This document shows, piece by piece, positions 55,749-64,000 of a DNA stretch of 64,000 nt. The stretch is taken from NCBI RefSeq assembly GCF_031846245.1, contig NZ_JAVRIC010000009.1:62001-126000 (forward strand), read 5' to 3'. Under the pieces are notes generated by a model that was not told the DNA's origin, searched no databases, and was given only the letters and a program-made list of their open reading frames with translations. The position numbers and the translations under genes were made by a program. The stretch comes from Banduia mediterranea (GTDB lineage Bacteria > Pseudomonadota > Gammaproteobacteria > Nevskiales > Nevskiaceae). Positions within the stretch are counted from its first letter, which is position 1. Each line of letters opens with the position of its first letter.

Positions 55749-57812
55749 CTAGCCTACATGCACATCCGCAGACAGCAGTACGACTTCGGGTTCCTGCACG
55801 CTGTTGCCCTGGATGAAGTTGATGCCCATTTGCCACAGTCGCGCCATCACGTTGGCGTCTTCGACATGCGAAACGATGGCCTTGACGTTGCGCTGGCGTG
55901 CCACGTCGAGCAACTCCTTGAGGCGCTTCTGTTTCGTCAGGTCGGTGAATTCCTGGGTAAAGGACGGATGGAACTTCACGAAGCGGGCCGTGACATGCCC
56001 CAGCAGTGGCGCTGAATTGGCACCGGCGCCGAAGTAATCGATCGCTAGATCGGCCTTGAGTTCCGCGAGTCCGGCACACAGCAGTTTGGCTTTGCGGATG
56101 TGGTTCTGGACGATGCCTTCGCGGACTTCGAAAACCAGTTCGTTGGCGCCCAGGGCGCGAGTTTTGGTCTGCTCATGCAACCAGTGCAGGAAGCCTTCGG
56201 CATCGCGCAGGGTGTCTTCGGACAGCCGCACGAACAGGCAGGCGCGGTCGTGGGTCTCTGCCCGTTTGGCCAGTAGGCTCAGCGAGCGCGAGGTCACCCA
56301 GCGATCGATCAGCTTCATCAGGCCGTGTTTCTCGGCATCCGGCAGGAATTCTCGCGCCAAGCGCTCCTGTCCGGTTTCGTCGATCATGCGCACGAATACG
56401 TCGAAATACTGCTGGGTATCGCCTTCCAGGCTGGCGATCGTCTGGTAGGCAAGTTTGAGTCGTCGTTCCTCGATCGCACGGCGGATGCGGCCGGCCTGGC
56501 GCTGGCTTTCCTTTTCGGCTTGTTCGCTTTCGGCCTTGGGGCCCAGCACCAGCACACGGTTGCTGCCCTGGGCCGCACTGCGTCGCGCTTCGAAGACGAT
56601 TTCATCGTTGACCAGCCGCAGATCGCTGTCCTCGGCCAGCGGATACGCCACGATCGTGGTGGTGAGGTGGGCTTCGAAGCGGGCGGTCCTGAACAGCTGC
56701 GACGAGACTTCCTTGCGGATCGATTCGGCCATTGCCTCCACGTTGAGTCCCTTGCGGTTGGCAACCATCAGCGTCCATTCGGCGGCCGAGGTGCGGAACA
56801 GCTTGTCCTGGGCATGAATGAGGTCCGCGACCAGTTCGCGCAGCGTGGCAAAGACCTCGTCGGCATCGACCAGGCCCAGACGTTCCTCCAGGCGGTCGGC
56901 GTCGTCCACACGCAAGGCCATCAGGGCGGCGATGCCGGTGTTCGGCTTGCCGTTCATCGCATGGAAGGCCTTGAACAGCTGTGTGCGTGAATCCGATGGG
57001 CCTGCCGCCTCCGGCGATACGCCAGCTTCACTGCGAATCAGTATTTGGATCGGGCTGTCTGCCGATTGCTCCTCCTTCGTCACGTATGCGGTGACCTGTC
57101 GATGGGTGCCGTCGCGATGCAACAACTGCAAGTCCAGAGAATCCTCGGTCGATTTGCCCTTCTGCAGCTGACGCAGATGGGACTTGACGCGCGGTCGATC
57201 AGGCTCGGCGATCAGGTCCATCAGCGGCTGCCCGTCAAGCTCGGTCTGCGTGTCGAAACCGGTCAGTACCGCGAAGGCGGGATTGGCACTGGCGACGATA
57301 CCTTCCTGAATCTGTGCGATGGCGTCCGCCGTGCCGGCCACGAGATTGCGGTGCCGCGCCTCGAAGTCGGCCAGCTGCATACGCAAACGCCGAATTTCCT
57401 GTCTGTGGCCGTGATTCTGAAGTTCGCGCAGGCAGATGCGTTCCAGATGCGTCAGCGACCGATCGTCCTGAACGCCGACGCAGTCGCGGGCGCCCAACTG
57501 AAGCGCATGCACGGTCTGCTCCCCGGGCGTTTGCTCGGCCAGCATGAGTACCGGAACGTCGGAGGCGATCTCGGCGCACAGGGCCAGCACCCCGCCAAAT
57601 GGTGCATTGGGCAGGCCTTGCGCGCACAGCACCAGATCCGGTGCGGCGCGGCGCAAGGCGTCGTCGAGATCTTCCAGGTCGGTCAGCCAGGCCGCGCGGA
57701 CCGGGTGACCGGCGTTGCGCAGGTGACTCTCGACGGTACGCGCGCTGTTCTGGGATGCGCTGAACACCAGGATCACTGAGCCGGAGCCGAGCGCTGAAAC
57801 CTGCGTGTTCAA
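55749..57812 (-). CDS. FimX-like degenerate GGDEF/EAL protein
   Basis: 687 residues, about the length of FimX (691 in P. aeruginosa). Order: a receiver-like domain (1-130) without a clear phosphoacceptor, a PAS domain (150-260), a GGDEF domain whose signature is lost (TSAAEWTLMV in its place), and an EAL domain whose EAL is replaced by AYQTIASL. It is therefore expected to bind, not make or cleave, cyclic-di-GMP and control type IV pili. The start is a TTG at 57812, four bases after the epmB stop, which suggests coupling. Confidence 0.75.
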   Translation of the reverse strand: MNTQVSALGSGSVILVFSASQNSARTVESHLRNAGHPVRAAWLTDLEDLDDALRRAAPDLVLCAQGLPNAPFGGVLALCAEIASDVPVLMLAEQTPGEQTVHALQLGARDCVGVQDDRSLTHLERICLRELQNHGHRQEIRRLRMQLADFEARHRNLVAGTADAIAQIQEGIVASANPAFAVLTGFDTQTELDGQPLMDLIAEPDRPRVKSHLRQLQKGKSTEDSLDLQLLHRDGTHRQVTAYVTKEEQSADSPIQILIRSEAGVSPEAAGPSDSRTQLFKAFHAMNGKPNTGIAALMALRVDDADRLEERLGLVDADEVFATLRELVADLIHAQDKLFRTSAAEWTLMVANRKGLNVEAMAESIRKEVSSQLFRTARFEAHLTTTIVAYPLAEDSDLRLVNDEIVFEARRSAAQGSNRVLVLGPKAESEQAEKESQRQAGRIRRAIEERRLKLAYQTIASLEGDTQQYFDVFVRMIDETGQERLAREFLPDAEKHGLMKLIDRWVTSRSLSLLAKRAETHDRACLFVRLSEDTLRDAEGFLHWLHEQTKTRALGANELVFEVREGIVQNHIRKAKLLCAGLAELKADLAIDYFGAGANSAPLLGHVTARFVKFHPSFTQEFTDLTKQKRLKELLDVARQRNVKAIVSHVEDANVMARLWQMGINFIQGNSVQEPEVVLLSADVHVG

Positions 57813-57816
57813 ACGA

Positions 57817-58827
57817 TCACCATGACAGCAATGTTTTCGCGGGCTGTCCCGGTTCTTCCTTGGCGAGTCTTGGCACTAGATACCCCGGCAGGCAGTGATG
57901 GAGTTCGCGCAGCAACGCTGCCGCCCTGTGTTCGGAGACTTCGAAATGCGTGCTGCCAGCGACTTTGTCCAGCATATGCAGATAGTAGGGGACGATGCCG
58001 CATGCCAACAAACGTTTTGATAGTGCCGCGAGCGCCGGGACACTGTCGTTGACGCCCGCCAGCAGCACGGACTGGTTCAGCAGCGTGACGCCCAGCGCGG
58101 ACAGGGGGCGCAGCGCTTCGGCTACGGCCTCGTCCAGTTCGTTGGCATGATTGGCGTGCAGGACGATGATTTTGTCGAGCCGGCCGCGTGAGATCCAGTC
58201 CATGAAGGTCTGATCGATTCGCTCAGGCAGCACGATCGGCTGGCGGGTGTGCAGGCGCAAGCGCTGGACGTGCGGAATGAATTCCAGGGCTTCGGCGAAT
58301 TCGGCAAGCTTGTCGTCGGACAGGCTCAGCGGATCGCCGCCGGACAGGATCACTTCCTCGATGCTCGGATCGTCCGCGATCCGTTGCAGCGTGAGCTGCC
58401 AGCGACTGCGCGAGGCGGTCGCATCGGCATACGGAAAATGCCGGCGAAAGCAGTAGCGACAGTGCACGCCGCAGGCCCCGGTGGCGACCACCAGGGCACG
58501 GCCGCGATATTTGTGGATGACGCCACCCTGGCCGAGTTTGTCGAGGTCACCCACCGGATCCCGAATGAAATCGGGATGCGCCGCATCTTCGGCGGCGCGT
58601 GGCCAGACCTGCAGCAGCAGCGGGTCTTTCGGATTGCCCTTGCGCATGCGCGCGGCGAAGCCGCGCGGCACGCGCAGCGGAAAATCGGCCACGCGCGACA
58701 ACGCCAGTTCCGGCAGTTCCGGATCGAGTTCCAGAAATTCGAGCAGTGACGCCGGCTTGGAGAACGCGGCGCGTAAGGCCTGTTGCCAGAGCGGGGGATG
58801 TGGGCGCGGGGAGTTTGCAGTTATCAT
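57817..58827 (-). CDS. epmB: EF-P-(R)-beta-lysine-forming 2,3-aminomutase
   Basis: A 336-residue radical SAM enzyme that converts (S)-alpha-lysine to (R)-beta-lysine. The iron-sulfur motif is [19 protein letters not shown] near residue 115; [17 protein letters not shown] and [17 protein letters not shown] bind SAM and PLP. The ATG at 58827 is chosen because a longer frame would overlap the efp start. It is divergent from efp and followed closely by the fimX-like gene. Confidence 0.93.
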   Translation of the reverse strand: MITANSPRPHPPLWQQALRAAFSKPASLLEFLELDPELPELALSRVADFPLRVPRGFAARMRKGNPKDPLLLQVWPRAAEDAAHPDFIRDPVGDLDKLGQGGVIHKYRGRALVVATGACGVHCRYCFRRHFPYADATASRSRWQLTLQRIADDPSIEEVILSGGDPLSLSDDKLAEFAEALEFIPHVQRLRLHTRQPIVLPERIDQTFMDWISRGRLDKIIVLHANHANELDEAVAEALRPLSALGVTLLNQSVLLAGVNDSVPALAALSKRLLACGIVPYYLHMLDKVAGSTHFEVSEHRAAALLRELHHCLPGYLVPRLAKEEPGQPAKTLLSW

Positions 58828-58842
58828 GCGCGCCGCATTCTG

Positions 58843-58863
58843 GCCGGTGCATGCCGCACCGGC
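58843..58863 (+). promoter_or_regulatory. Hairpin in the epmB-efp divergent region
   Basis: GCCGGTGC-ATGCC-GCACCGGC, an 8-bp perfect stem with a 5-base loop, 22 bases upstream of the efp start. It would form in the efp leader mRNA. A role in expression is only a suggestion. Confidence 0.4.
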
Positions 58864-58885
58864 AAGTAACCAATTCGGGATTTCC

Positions 58886-59455
58886 ATGGCGAGCTACAGC
58901 ACCAACGAATTCAAATCCGGCCTCAAGATCATTCTCGACAGCGACCCGTACGTCATTGTCGAGAACGAATTTGTGAAGCCGGGCAAGGGTCAGGCCTTCA
59001 GCCGGGTCAAGATCCGCAACCTCAAGAACGCCCGCGTGATCGAGCGCACCTTCAAGTCCGGCGACACGGTGGAAGCCGCGGACGTGCTCGAAACCGAGAT
59101 GCAGTATCTCTACAACGATGGCGAATTCTGGCACTTCATGGATTCGGAAAGCTTCGAGCAGCTGCAGGCCGACGCCAAGGCGGTCGGCGATTCCAATATC
59201 TGGCTCAAGGAACAGGACAACTGCACCGTGTTGCTGTGGAATGGCGTGCCACTGCAGGTGTATCCGCCGAACTTCGTTGAGTTGCAGATCGTGGAGACCG
59301 ACCCCGGTGTTCGCGGTGACACCTCGGGCGGCGGCGGAAAGCCGGCCAAACTGGAAACCGGCGCGGTGGTGCGCGTGCCGCTGTTCATCCAGCAGGGCGA
59401 AGTGATCAAGGTCGACACCCGCAGCGGCGAATACCTGTCGCGCGTCAGCAAGTAG
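58886..59455 (+). CDS. efp: Translation elongation factor P
   Basis: A 189-residue protein that relieves ribosome stalling at polyproline. The KOW-like domain I carries K34 in [12 protein letters not shown], the site modified by beta-lysyl. Two OB domains follow; [20 protein letters not shown] is the conserved C-terminus. Divergent from epmB and followed 12 bases later by epmA, so the factor and both main modification enzymes are together. Confidence 0.97.
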   Translation: MASYSTNEFKSGLKIILDSDPYVIVENEFVKPGKGQAFSRVKIRNLKNARVIERTFKSGDTVEAADVLETEMQYLYNDGEFWHFMDSESFEQLQADAKAVGDSNIWLKEQDNCTVLLWNGVPLQVYPPNFVELQIVETDPGVRGDTSGGGGKPAKLETGAVVRVPLFIQQGEVIKVDTRSGEYLSRVSK

Positions 59456-59467
59456 CGGATCGGACGG

Positions 59468-60475
59468 ATGTCGGGGCCGGGGACCCGGGGCCTGGGACCC
59501 GGAAACCTCTGGAGGCCTTCGGCCTCGATTGAAGGGCTCCGTCGGCGTGCAGCGCTATTCGCCGAGGTGCGGCGTTTTTTCGCCGAGCGCGGCGTCATGG
59601 AAGTCGATACGCCGGTTCTGTCGCGCTACGCCACGGTCGACCGCCACATCGAAAGCTTCGTCGCCGTTCCTTTTTCGGGACCGGGGACCCGGGCCCCGGG
59701 TCCCGAAAGCTTTCTGCAAACCTCGCCCGAGTTCGCGATGAAGCGCCTTCTGGCCGCCGGCAGCGGGCCGATCTACCAGATCGCCCCAGTGTTCCGGTGC
59801 GAGGAATCCGGCCGGCTGCACAACCCAGAATTCAGGATGCTGGAATGGTACCGGCCCGGCCTGGATCATCACGGACTGATGGACGAGGTCGAGGCGCTGT
59901 GCCGCAGCCTGGGCGTGACCGCCGCCGAGCCGTTCGAACGCCTCGGTTATCGTGAAGCCTTCGTCCGGCATGCCGGTTTCGATCCGATGCAGCCGGCGGC
60001 ACAGCTTCGGCTTGACTTGGAGGGACGGGTTCCGCTGCCGGACGTCGACGACGCCCAGGCAGCGGACCCCGATTTCTGGCGCGATCTGGCGATGAGCCTG
60101 CTGGTCGGGCCTGCGTTGGGCGAACATCAGCCCTGCTTCGTTCATGGATTTCCGGCCTCGCAAGCGGCACTGTCGCGCGTGGAGGGCGGGCTTGCCCAAC
60201 GCTTCGAGCTGGTGTGGCGCGGCGTGGAGCTGGCCAATGGTTTCCATGAACTCGGCGAGGCCGAGGAGCAGCAGTGCCGTTTCAAAGCCGACCGCAGTTG
60301 GCGGCGTGAACATGGCAAGCCGGTGCCGCCGTTGGACGAAGCCTTGATCGCAGCGCTGCGTCACGGCCTGCCGGATTGCGCCGGCGTGGCGCTCGGTCTG
60401 GACCGCTTGTTGATGCTGCTGTGCGGCGAGACCGAGCTGGCGCGCGTGCTGCCGTTTGAGTTTTCACGCGCCTGA
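59468..60475 (+). CDS. epmA: EF-P lysyltransferase (PoxA/GenX)
   Basis: 335 residues. A class II lysyl-tRNA-synthetase-like enzyme that attaches beta-lysine to EF-P. Alignment with E. coli EpmA begins at WRPSASIEGLRRRAALF; motif 2 is RCEESGRLHNPEFRMLEWYR and motif 3 is GVALGLDRLLMLLCG. The N-terminus (SGPGTRGLGPG) and a later loop (FSGPGTRAPGPES) are encoded by two copies of a GC-rich palindromic repeat read in the same frame. The second copy lies where other EpmA proteins have a non-repeated loop. Confidence 0.93.
   Translation: MSGPGTRGLGPGNLWRPSASIEGLRRRAALFAEVRRFFAERGVMEVDTPVLSRYATVDRHIESFVAVPFSGPGTRAPGPESFLQTSPEFAMKRLLAAGSGPIYQIAPVFRCEESGRLHNPEFRMLEWYRPGLDHHGLMDEVEALCRSLGVTAAEPFERLGYREAFVRHAGFDPMQPAAQLRLDLEGRVPLPDVDDAQAADPDFWRDLAMSLLVGPALGEHQPCFVHGFPASQAALSRVEGGLAQRFELVWRGVELANGFHELGEAEEQQCRFKADRSWRREHGKPVPPLDEALIAALRHGLPDCAGVALGLDRLLMLLCGETELARVLPFEFSRA
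59477..59708. repeat. GC-rich palindromic repeat, two copies inside epmA
   Basis: The core CCGGGGACCCGGG is at 59477-59489 and 59681-59693. The second copy is the centre of a 36-bp palindrome (59673-59708, arms TTTCGGGACC and its complement). Both are in the same translated frame and encode the SGPGTR peptide. Confidence 0.6.
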
Positions 60476-60486
60476 GCGGCCGGCGC

Positions 60487-61005
60487 TTACGCGATTCTCA
60501 GTTCATGCTGTCGTTTCCGGCTCAGTCGGGCGGCGACGAACTCGTAGGCGCGGCGTATGCCCTGCTTCAGCCACTCATTGCCGAAACGTTCCGGCTCATC
60601 AACCTGAATCCACTTGGTGCAGGCCAGATAGGGCGCTGCTGACAGGCCCGCGGCTGATCGGTCAGTTCCAGAATGCGATGATCGTCCTCCTTGAACCAGA
60701 CGCGTCCGGCCTAGCAGCCCGTCGGACTCAGGATGATCGACTGCGACTTCGGCCCTGCGGCTGAAAATTCCGGGCGCCCTTGTTGAATAATTCCCGATAT
60801 TCGCCTCGGTCTCCCGAAATTTTCATCTCACAGGACCAAACCCTCGCGACGACCCCCTAAGTCCGACAGGCTGCTTGGGAGCGCCGAGACGCTATAGCGC
60901 GAACATCTTGCCGTCCACGCTGGCCGCCAGCGCGTCGCCCCATTTCACATCGAGCGCGGTGCCCGGCCACGCAGTACACAGCTCGTGCTATCGGGACTCG
61001 TCCAC
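60487..61005 (-). pseudogene. YjbR/MmcQ-family protein, interrupted by MITE copy 2
   Basis: Read leftward: ELCTAWPGTALDVKWGDALA, then SVDGKMFAL, an in-frame TAG near 60900, RLGAPK, then the 161-bp element, then VWFKEDDHRILELTDQP, a one-base frameshift near 60640, and APYLACTKWIQVDEPERF through RKRQHELRIA to the stop at 60487. The pieces in order match a whole MmcQ/YjbR-like protein (PF04237). A GTG at 61005 may have been the start. The remaining 60476-61029 sequence is otherwise empty. Confidence 0.75.
60714..60874. mobile_element. MITE-like element, copy 2
   Basis: 161 bp, two mismatches from copy 1, one of them in the left terminal repeat. Its insertion splits a YjbR-family reading frame, which shows that the element is mobile and gives its boundaries. 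Confidence 0.88.
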
Positions 61006-61029
61006 GTGCCGGCGCCGGACCGAACGCGG

Positions 61030-61362
61030 CTATAGAAACTTGCTGACGGTGCCGGGCAGCTTGAACCGCTTGTTGGCCACGAATTGGTTCAGCAGAGTGG
61101 TCAGCCAGGCGCGCGAACTGGAGAAGCTTTTGGGCACGATGTAGCGCTCCGTGCCCTCGGACTCGAGTTCGTAGCGTTCGATCGTGGCCGTCACCGGTTC
61201 CTTTTCACCCTTGAGCATGGCATGCAGCGTGAGCTTGCCGCTCTTGGTATCCGCAGTGCAGTCCAGCACTTCTCCGTACGCTCTGAAGCGGTCGTTGACG
61301 AAGGCCTTGAGCGACATGGCCAGCGCTCCATCCTTCATGCCGCGTGCCAGAATTCCGAACAT
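61030..61362 (-). CDS. Conserved hypothetical protein, 110 residues
   Basis: MFGILARGMKDGALAMSLKA at the start is followed by a beta-rich segment (YGEVLDCTADTKSGKLTLHA, TATIERYELE) and a helical C-terminus (SRAWLTTLLNQFVANKRFKL). The composition is that of a small soluble protein with a DUF-like fold. I do not recognise a family. Its start is 10 bases after the phoH-like stop, so it is probably in that operon. Confidence 0.65.
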   Translation of the reverse strand: MFGILARGMKDGALAMSLKAFVNDRFRAYGEVLDCTADTKSGKLTLHAMLKGEKEPVTATIERYELESEGTERYIVPKSFSSSRAWLTTLLNQFVANKRFKLPGTVSKFL

Positions 61363-61372
61363 GTTCGTGTCC

Positions 61373-62788
61373 TCACAGAACGTCCGACGCGAAGGCGGCA
61401 AGCCGTGAGCGTTCGCCGCGCGCCAGTGTGACATGGCCGCCGTGCGGCCAGCCACGGAAGCGGTCGACAACGTAGGTCAGGCCCGATGTGGTCTCGGACA
61501 GGTAGGGGGTGTCGATCTGCCCGAGATTGCCGAGGCAGACCATCTTGGTGCCGGGGCCGCAGCGCGTGATCATCGTCCGCATCTGCTTGGACGTGAGGTT
61601 CTGAGCCTCGTCCACGATGATGAACCGGTTCAGGAAGGTGCGGCCACGCATGAAGTTGAGGCTGCGGATCTTGATGCGCTTGGACAGCAGGTCGTTGGTG
61701 GCTGCGCGTTCCCAGTCGCCGGCCTCGCTGGTCTGAGTCAGCACCTCGAGGTTGTCCATCAGCGCGCCCATCCACGGCGTCATCTTTTCTTCCTCGGTGC
61801 CGGGCAGGAAGCCGATGTCCTCGCCGACCGGGACCGTGACACGGGTCATGATGATTTCACGGAAACGCGGTTCGTCCAGAGTCTGCGCCAGGCCGGCCGC
61901 CAGCGTCAGCAAGGTCTTGCCGGTGCCGGCGGCGCCGAGCAGGGTGACGAAATCGATTTCCGGATCCATCAGCAGGTTCAGCGCAAAGTTCTGCTCACGG
62001 TTCTTGGCGTGTATGCCCCAGACCGGCGTCTTGCCGTGGCGGAAATCGCGAATCACGCGAAGTTCACCGGTTTCGCCGTTGAGATTCTGGACCATCAGCT
62101 CCAGACCGCGGTCGGCGCTGGTTTCGCCCGGAAGATGCAGGAATTCGTTCTGCGTCCATTCGCGTGCCAGCGGACCCTTCACGCGATAGCAGGCACGGCC
62201 CAGTTCGTCCTGCCAGGACTCCATGGTTTCGCCATGCGATTGCCAGAAATCGGCCGGCAGATCGTCGTAGCCGCGATACAGCAGATCCAGATCGTCCAGC
62301 ACCTGGTCGTTGTAGTAGTCCTCGCTGTGGACGCCCACGATCGCCGACTTGATGCGCAGGTTGATGTCCTTGGACACCAGCGTCAGCTTGCGCTCGGGAA
62401 ACTCTTGCTGCACCGACAGGGCCGTCAGCAGGATGCTGTTGTCCGGTTTGTTGCCCGGCAGCACGTCCGGCAGCGTGAGGTCCGGCGGCCGCGTCTGGAA
62501 GAACAGGTGTCCGGTTGCCGGAGATTCCCCCTGCGTGCTGTTGGGCACGGCCGGCAGGGGCAGTCCGGTCTTGATCTCGGCATGGCCGCGGCCCCGCATC
62601 AGATCATCGAGCACCCGGCTGACCTGGCGGGCATTGCGCGAAACTTCGCTGGTGCCTTTCTTGGCGGCATCGAGCTCTTCGAGCACCACCATCGGAATGA
62701 ACAGGTCGTGTTCCTCGAAGCGGAACAGGCTGCTCGGATCGTGCATCAGCACGTTCGTGTCAAGCACGAAGATACGGCTTGGCTTCAT
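61373..62788 (-). CDS. PIN-PhoH ATPase (PhoH2/YlaK-like)
   Basis: 471 residues. The N-terminal PIN domain (1-150) has acidic residues at IFVLDTNVLMHDP and TLVSKDINLRIKS. The C-terminal PhoH ATPase carries the Walker A LLGAAGTGKTLLTLAAGLA near residue 280 and the Walker B FIIVDEAQNLTSKQ. PhoH2 proteins are RNA helicase/RNases; some are toxin-antitoxin linked. Here the protein is a stand-alone chromosomal gene with a downstream small hypothetical. Confidence 0.9.
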   Translation of the reverse strand: MKPSRIFVLDTNVLMHDPSSLFRFEEHDLFIPMVVLEELDAAKKGTSEVSRNARQVSRVLDDLMRGRGHAEIKTGLPLPAVPNSTQGESPATGHLFFQTRPPDLTLPDVLPGNKPDNSILLTALSVQQEFPERKLTLVSKDINLRIKSAIVGVHSEDYYNDQVLDDLDLLYRGYDDLPADFWQSHGETMESWQDELGRACYRVKGPLAREWTQNEFLHLPGETSADRGLELMVQNLNGETGELRVIRDFRHGKTPVWGIHAKNREQNFALNLLMDPEIDFVTLLGAAGTGKTLLTLAAGLAQTLDEPRFREIIMTRVTVPVGEDIGFLPGTEEEKMTPWMGALMDNLEVLTQTSEAGDWERAATNDLLSKRIKIRSLNFMRGRTFLNRFIIVDEAQNLTSKQMRTMITRCGPGTKMVCLGNLGQIDTPYLSETTSGLTYVVDRFRGWPHGGHVTLARGERSRLAAFASDVL

Positions 62789-62873
62789 TCGGTGACCGTC
62801 GGCGGAGCCGGCCTCGCATCACGCCGGCGATTTGAAGGGAGAACGCGGATGAGATGCTTGAAAGTCAATCGGG

Positions 62874-63338
62874 TCAAAGGCTTTGCGCCGCCTCCAGCAC
62901 TTCTGCGGCGTGGCCCTTGACCTTGACCCCACGCCACTGCCGTTTGAGTTTGCCGTCGGCGCCGAACAGGAAGGTGCTGCGATCCACCCCCATGTAGGTG
63001 CGGCCGTACATGCTTTTCTCCTTCATGACGTCGAGCGCATTGCACAACAGCTCGTCCGGGTCGGACAGCAGCGTGAACGGGAAGCCGTACTTGCTGCGGA
63101 AGTTTTCGTGGGAACGCACGCTGTCGCGCGAAACGCCGACGATCTCGACGCCGGTGCGCTGAAATTCGGGATACAGCGCAGAGAAATCCTGGCCTTCCAG
63201 GGTGCAGCCCGAGGTGTTGTCTTTCGGGTAGAAGTAGAGAGCCAGTGGCTTGCCCTTGTAGGACTTCAGGTCCACCTCGCGGCCTCCGGTGGCGGCCAGT
63301 TTGATCGCTGGAAGAGACTTGCCAATCGCGATGCTCAT
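62874..63338 (-). CDS. bcp: Peroxiredoxin, Bcp/PrxQ
   Basis: A 154-residue thiol peroxidase. Peroxidatic C45 is in KDNTSGCTLEGQDFS. The second Cys five residues later, present in E. coli Bcp, is missing (GQDF instead), so it works as a 1-Cys enzyme or uses C97 in LLCNALDV. It follows gcvR on the same strand, 39 bases apart, as in many gammaproteobacteria. Confidence 0.93.
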   Translation of the reverse strand: MSIAIGKSLPAIKLAATGGREVDLKSYKGKPLALYFYPKDNTSGCTLEGQDFSALYPEFQRTGVEIVGVSRDSVRSHENFRSKYGFPFTLLSDPDELLCNALDVMKEKSMYGRTYMGVDRSTFLFGADGKLKRQWRGVKVKGHAAEVLEAAQSL

Positions 63339-63377
63339 GCACTCCCCGTGGTGATGTCGGGCTATGGGACTGTCGTA

Positions 63378-63917
63378 TCAGGTCTTGATGGGGTCCAGCA
63401 TACCGTCTGCATTGAGATCGTCGCACAGATCCATGAAAGACTCCCGCAGTGCCTGTGGATGCTGGTTGACCGGTACGTGCACCACCATCTGCACGCTGCA
63501 CATGCCGGCTCCGGTATAGGTCGAGGCGTACTTCTGGGTGGATATCTCTGAAACATCCACATCCTGCCCGTGGAAGAACTCCAGCAGATGCACCAGCAGA
63601 TCCTGCTGCTGAGGTGCGATCACTTCCACCGCGTAGGGGCGAAAGTCCGGAGCCGGTTCGCGCGGCCCGCAGCGGCTGAACTGCACCAGCAGATCGAGTT
63701 TCTGGGCGATACCGGGCATCGCGGTTTCCAGCCGTCCAAGCGCCGCCCAGCTCCCCGAGATCAGCAGGCTGGCCGAAAGCCGGTCGCCAACCGAGGCGAT
63801 TCGACAATCCTCGACCTCGCAGCCGCGCTCACGGATCGCCCGGAACAGCTCCAGCGCGAGCTGGGGACGCGGCGTGGCGAGCACCGACAGGGACAAAAGA
63901 TTTTCGATTGGGGGCAT
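63378..63917 (-). CDS. gcvR: Glycine cleavage repressor-like ACT protein
   Basis: 179 residues with two ACT domains (about 8-80, LALELFRAIRERGCEVEDCR; about 93-170, VIAPQQQDLLVHLLEFFHGQ). GcvR binds glycine and restrains GcvA in E. coli; the gcvR-bcp order is conserved. Whether it regulates gcv operons here is not shown. The last 83 bases of the window are its upstream region with no complete gene. Confidence 0.85.
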   Translation of the reverse strand: MPPIENLLSLSVLATPRPQLALELFRAIRERGCEVEDCRIASVGDRLSASLLISGSWAALGRLETAMPGIAQKLDLLVQFSRCGPREPAPDFRPYAVEVIAPQQQDLLVHLLEFFHGQDVDVSEISTQKYASTYTGAGMCSVQMVVHVPVNQHPQALRESFMDLCDDLNADGMLDPIKT

Positions 63918-64000
63918 TTCGGCGCTTCAGGCCTACCGTCGAAGTCCGAAGGACTTGGGAATGGTTGGAAGGATTTTATTTCCGCGCAGTTTAGCGGTCC

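Noticed and set aside
59477-59708. CRISPR-like repeats
   Set aside because: Only two copies with a 200-base spacing inside a coding gene; no array, leader or cas genes anywhere in the window.
61433-62920. A 495-codon plus-strand frame opposite the PIN-PhoH gene
   Set aside because: Shadow frame; the opposite strand has intact Walker and PIN motifs.

Overview
The window is high-GC DNA, densely coded on both strands, from a gammaproteobacterium. Signs of this are gcvR-bcp, epmB/efp/epmA for EF-P beta-lysylation, phoB-phoR-phoU, a FimX-type pilus regulator, parE/parC and an xseB-ispA-dxs operon. The wealth of acyl-CoA catabolic genes and lipid-type secondary metabolism would fit a Nevskiales/Xanthomonadales-like lineage, but that placement is inference.

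Layout. 1-5000: ferredoxin fdxA (cut by the window edge), a Nudix hydrolase, an outer-membrane protein, tRNA-Leu(CAA), queA and a secreted double-cupin protein. 5300-16700: an acyl-CoA catabolic locus. A GST and an acyl-CoA synthetase are transcribed leftward. Rightward run a fused enoyl-CoA hydratase/3-hydroxyacyl-CoA dehydrogenase, a thiolase, an SDR, an MDR reductase, an APH-type kinase, an acyl-CoA dehydrogenase, an IclR regulator and a CoA-binding protein. The divergent promoter region carries a three-half-site operator-like repeat, and the kinase plus dehydrogenase pair resembles the two halves of ACAD10/11. 16700-26100: a short-chain fatty acid transporter, small proteins, two alpha/beta hydrolases, a FabH2-like ketosynthase and pepN. 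26100-29200: phoB (with a Pho box), phoR and phoU. 29370-31300: nitrilase-family amidase, GNAT and a frameshifted SnoaL-like gene, joined by ATGA overlaps.

31400-38950: the most interesting region, a dialkylresorcinol/cyclohexanedione-type lipid gene cluster. A DarA-like gene converges on a leftward operon of P450, sulfotransferase, ACP, beta-ketoacyl-ACP synthase and DarB-like ketosynthase. An O-methyltransferase is divergent at the far end. The predicted product is a dialkylresorcinol or cyclohexanedione modified by oxidation, sulfonation and methylation.

38980-45830: sulfate assimilation (DUF934 protein, cysI, cysB, cysG). It is interrupted between cysI and cysB by a small accessory patch bounded by 97-bp direct repeats, holding a doubly frameshifted doxX, a VapBC-type module and an IS transposase remnant. 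45830-64000: a NucA-type nuclease, dxs, ispA, xseB, parE, parC, htpX, the fimX-like gene, epmB/efp/epmA, a YjbR-family pseudogene, a PIN-PhoH ATPase, bcp and gcvR.

Mobile or repeat signals: a 161-bp MITE-like element with 15-bp terminal inverted repeats occurs twice, once abutting the htpX stop codon and once inside the YjbR pseudogene. A 130-bp dispersed repeat also occurs twice. A duplicated tRNA-Leu terminator arm and an in-frame palindromic repeat within epmA are further oddities. No CRISPR array, rRNA or intact insertion sequence was seen.
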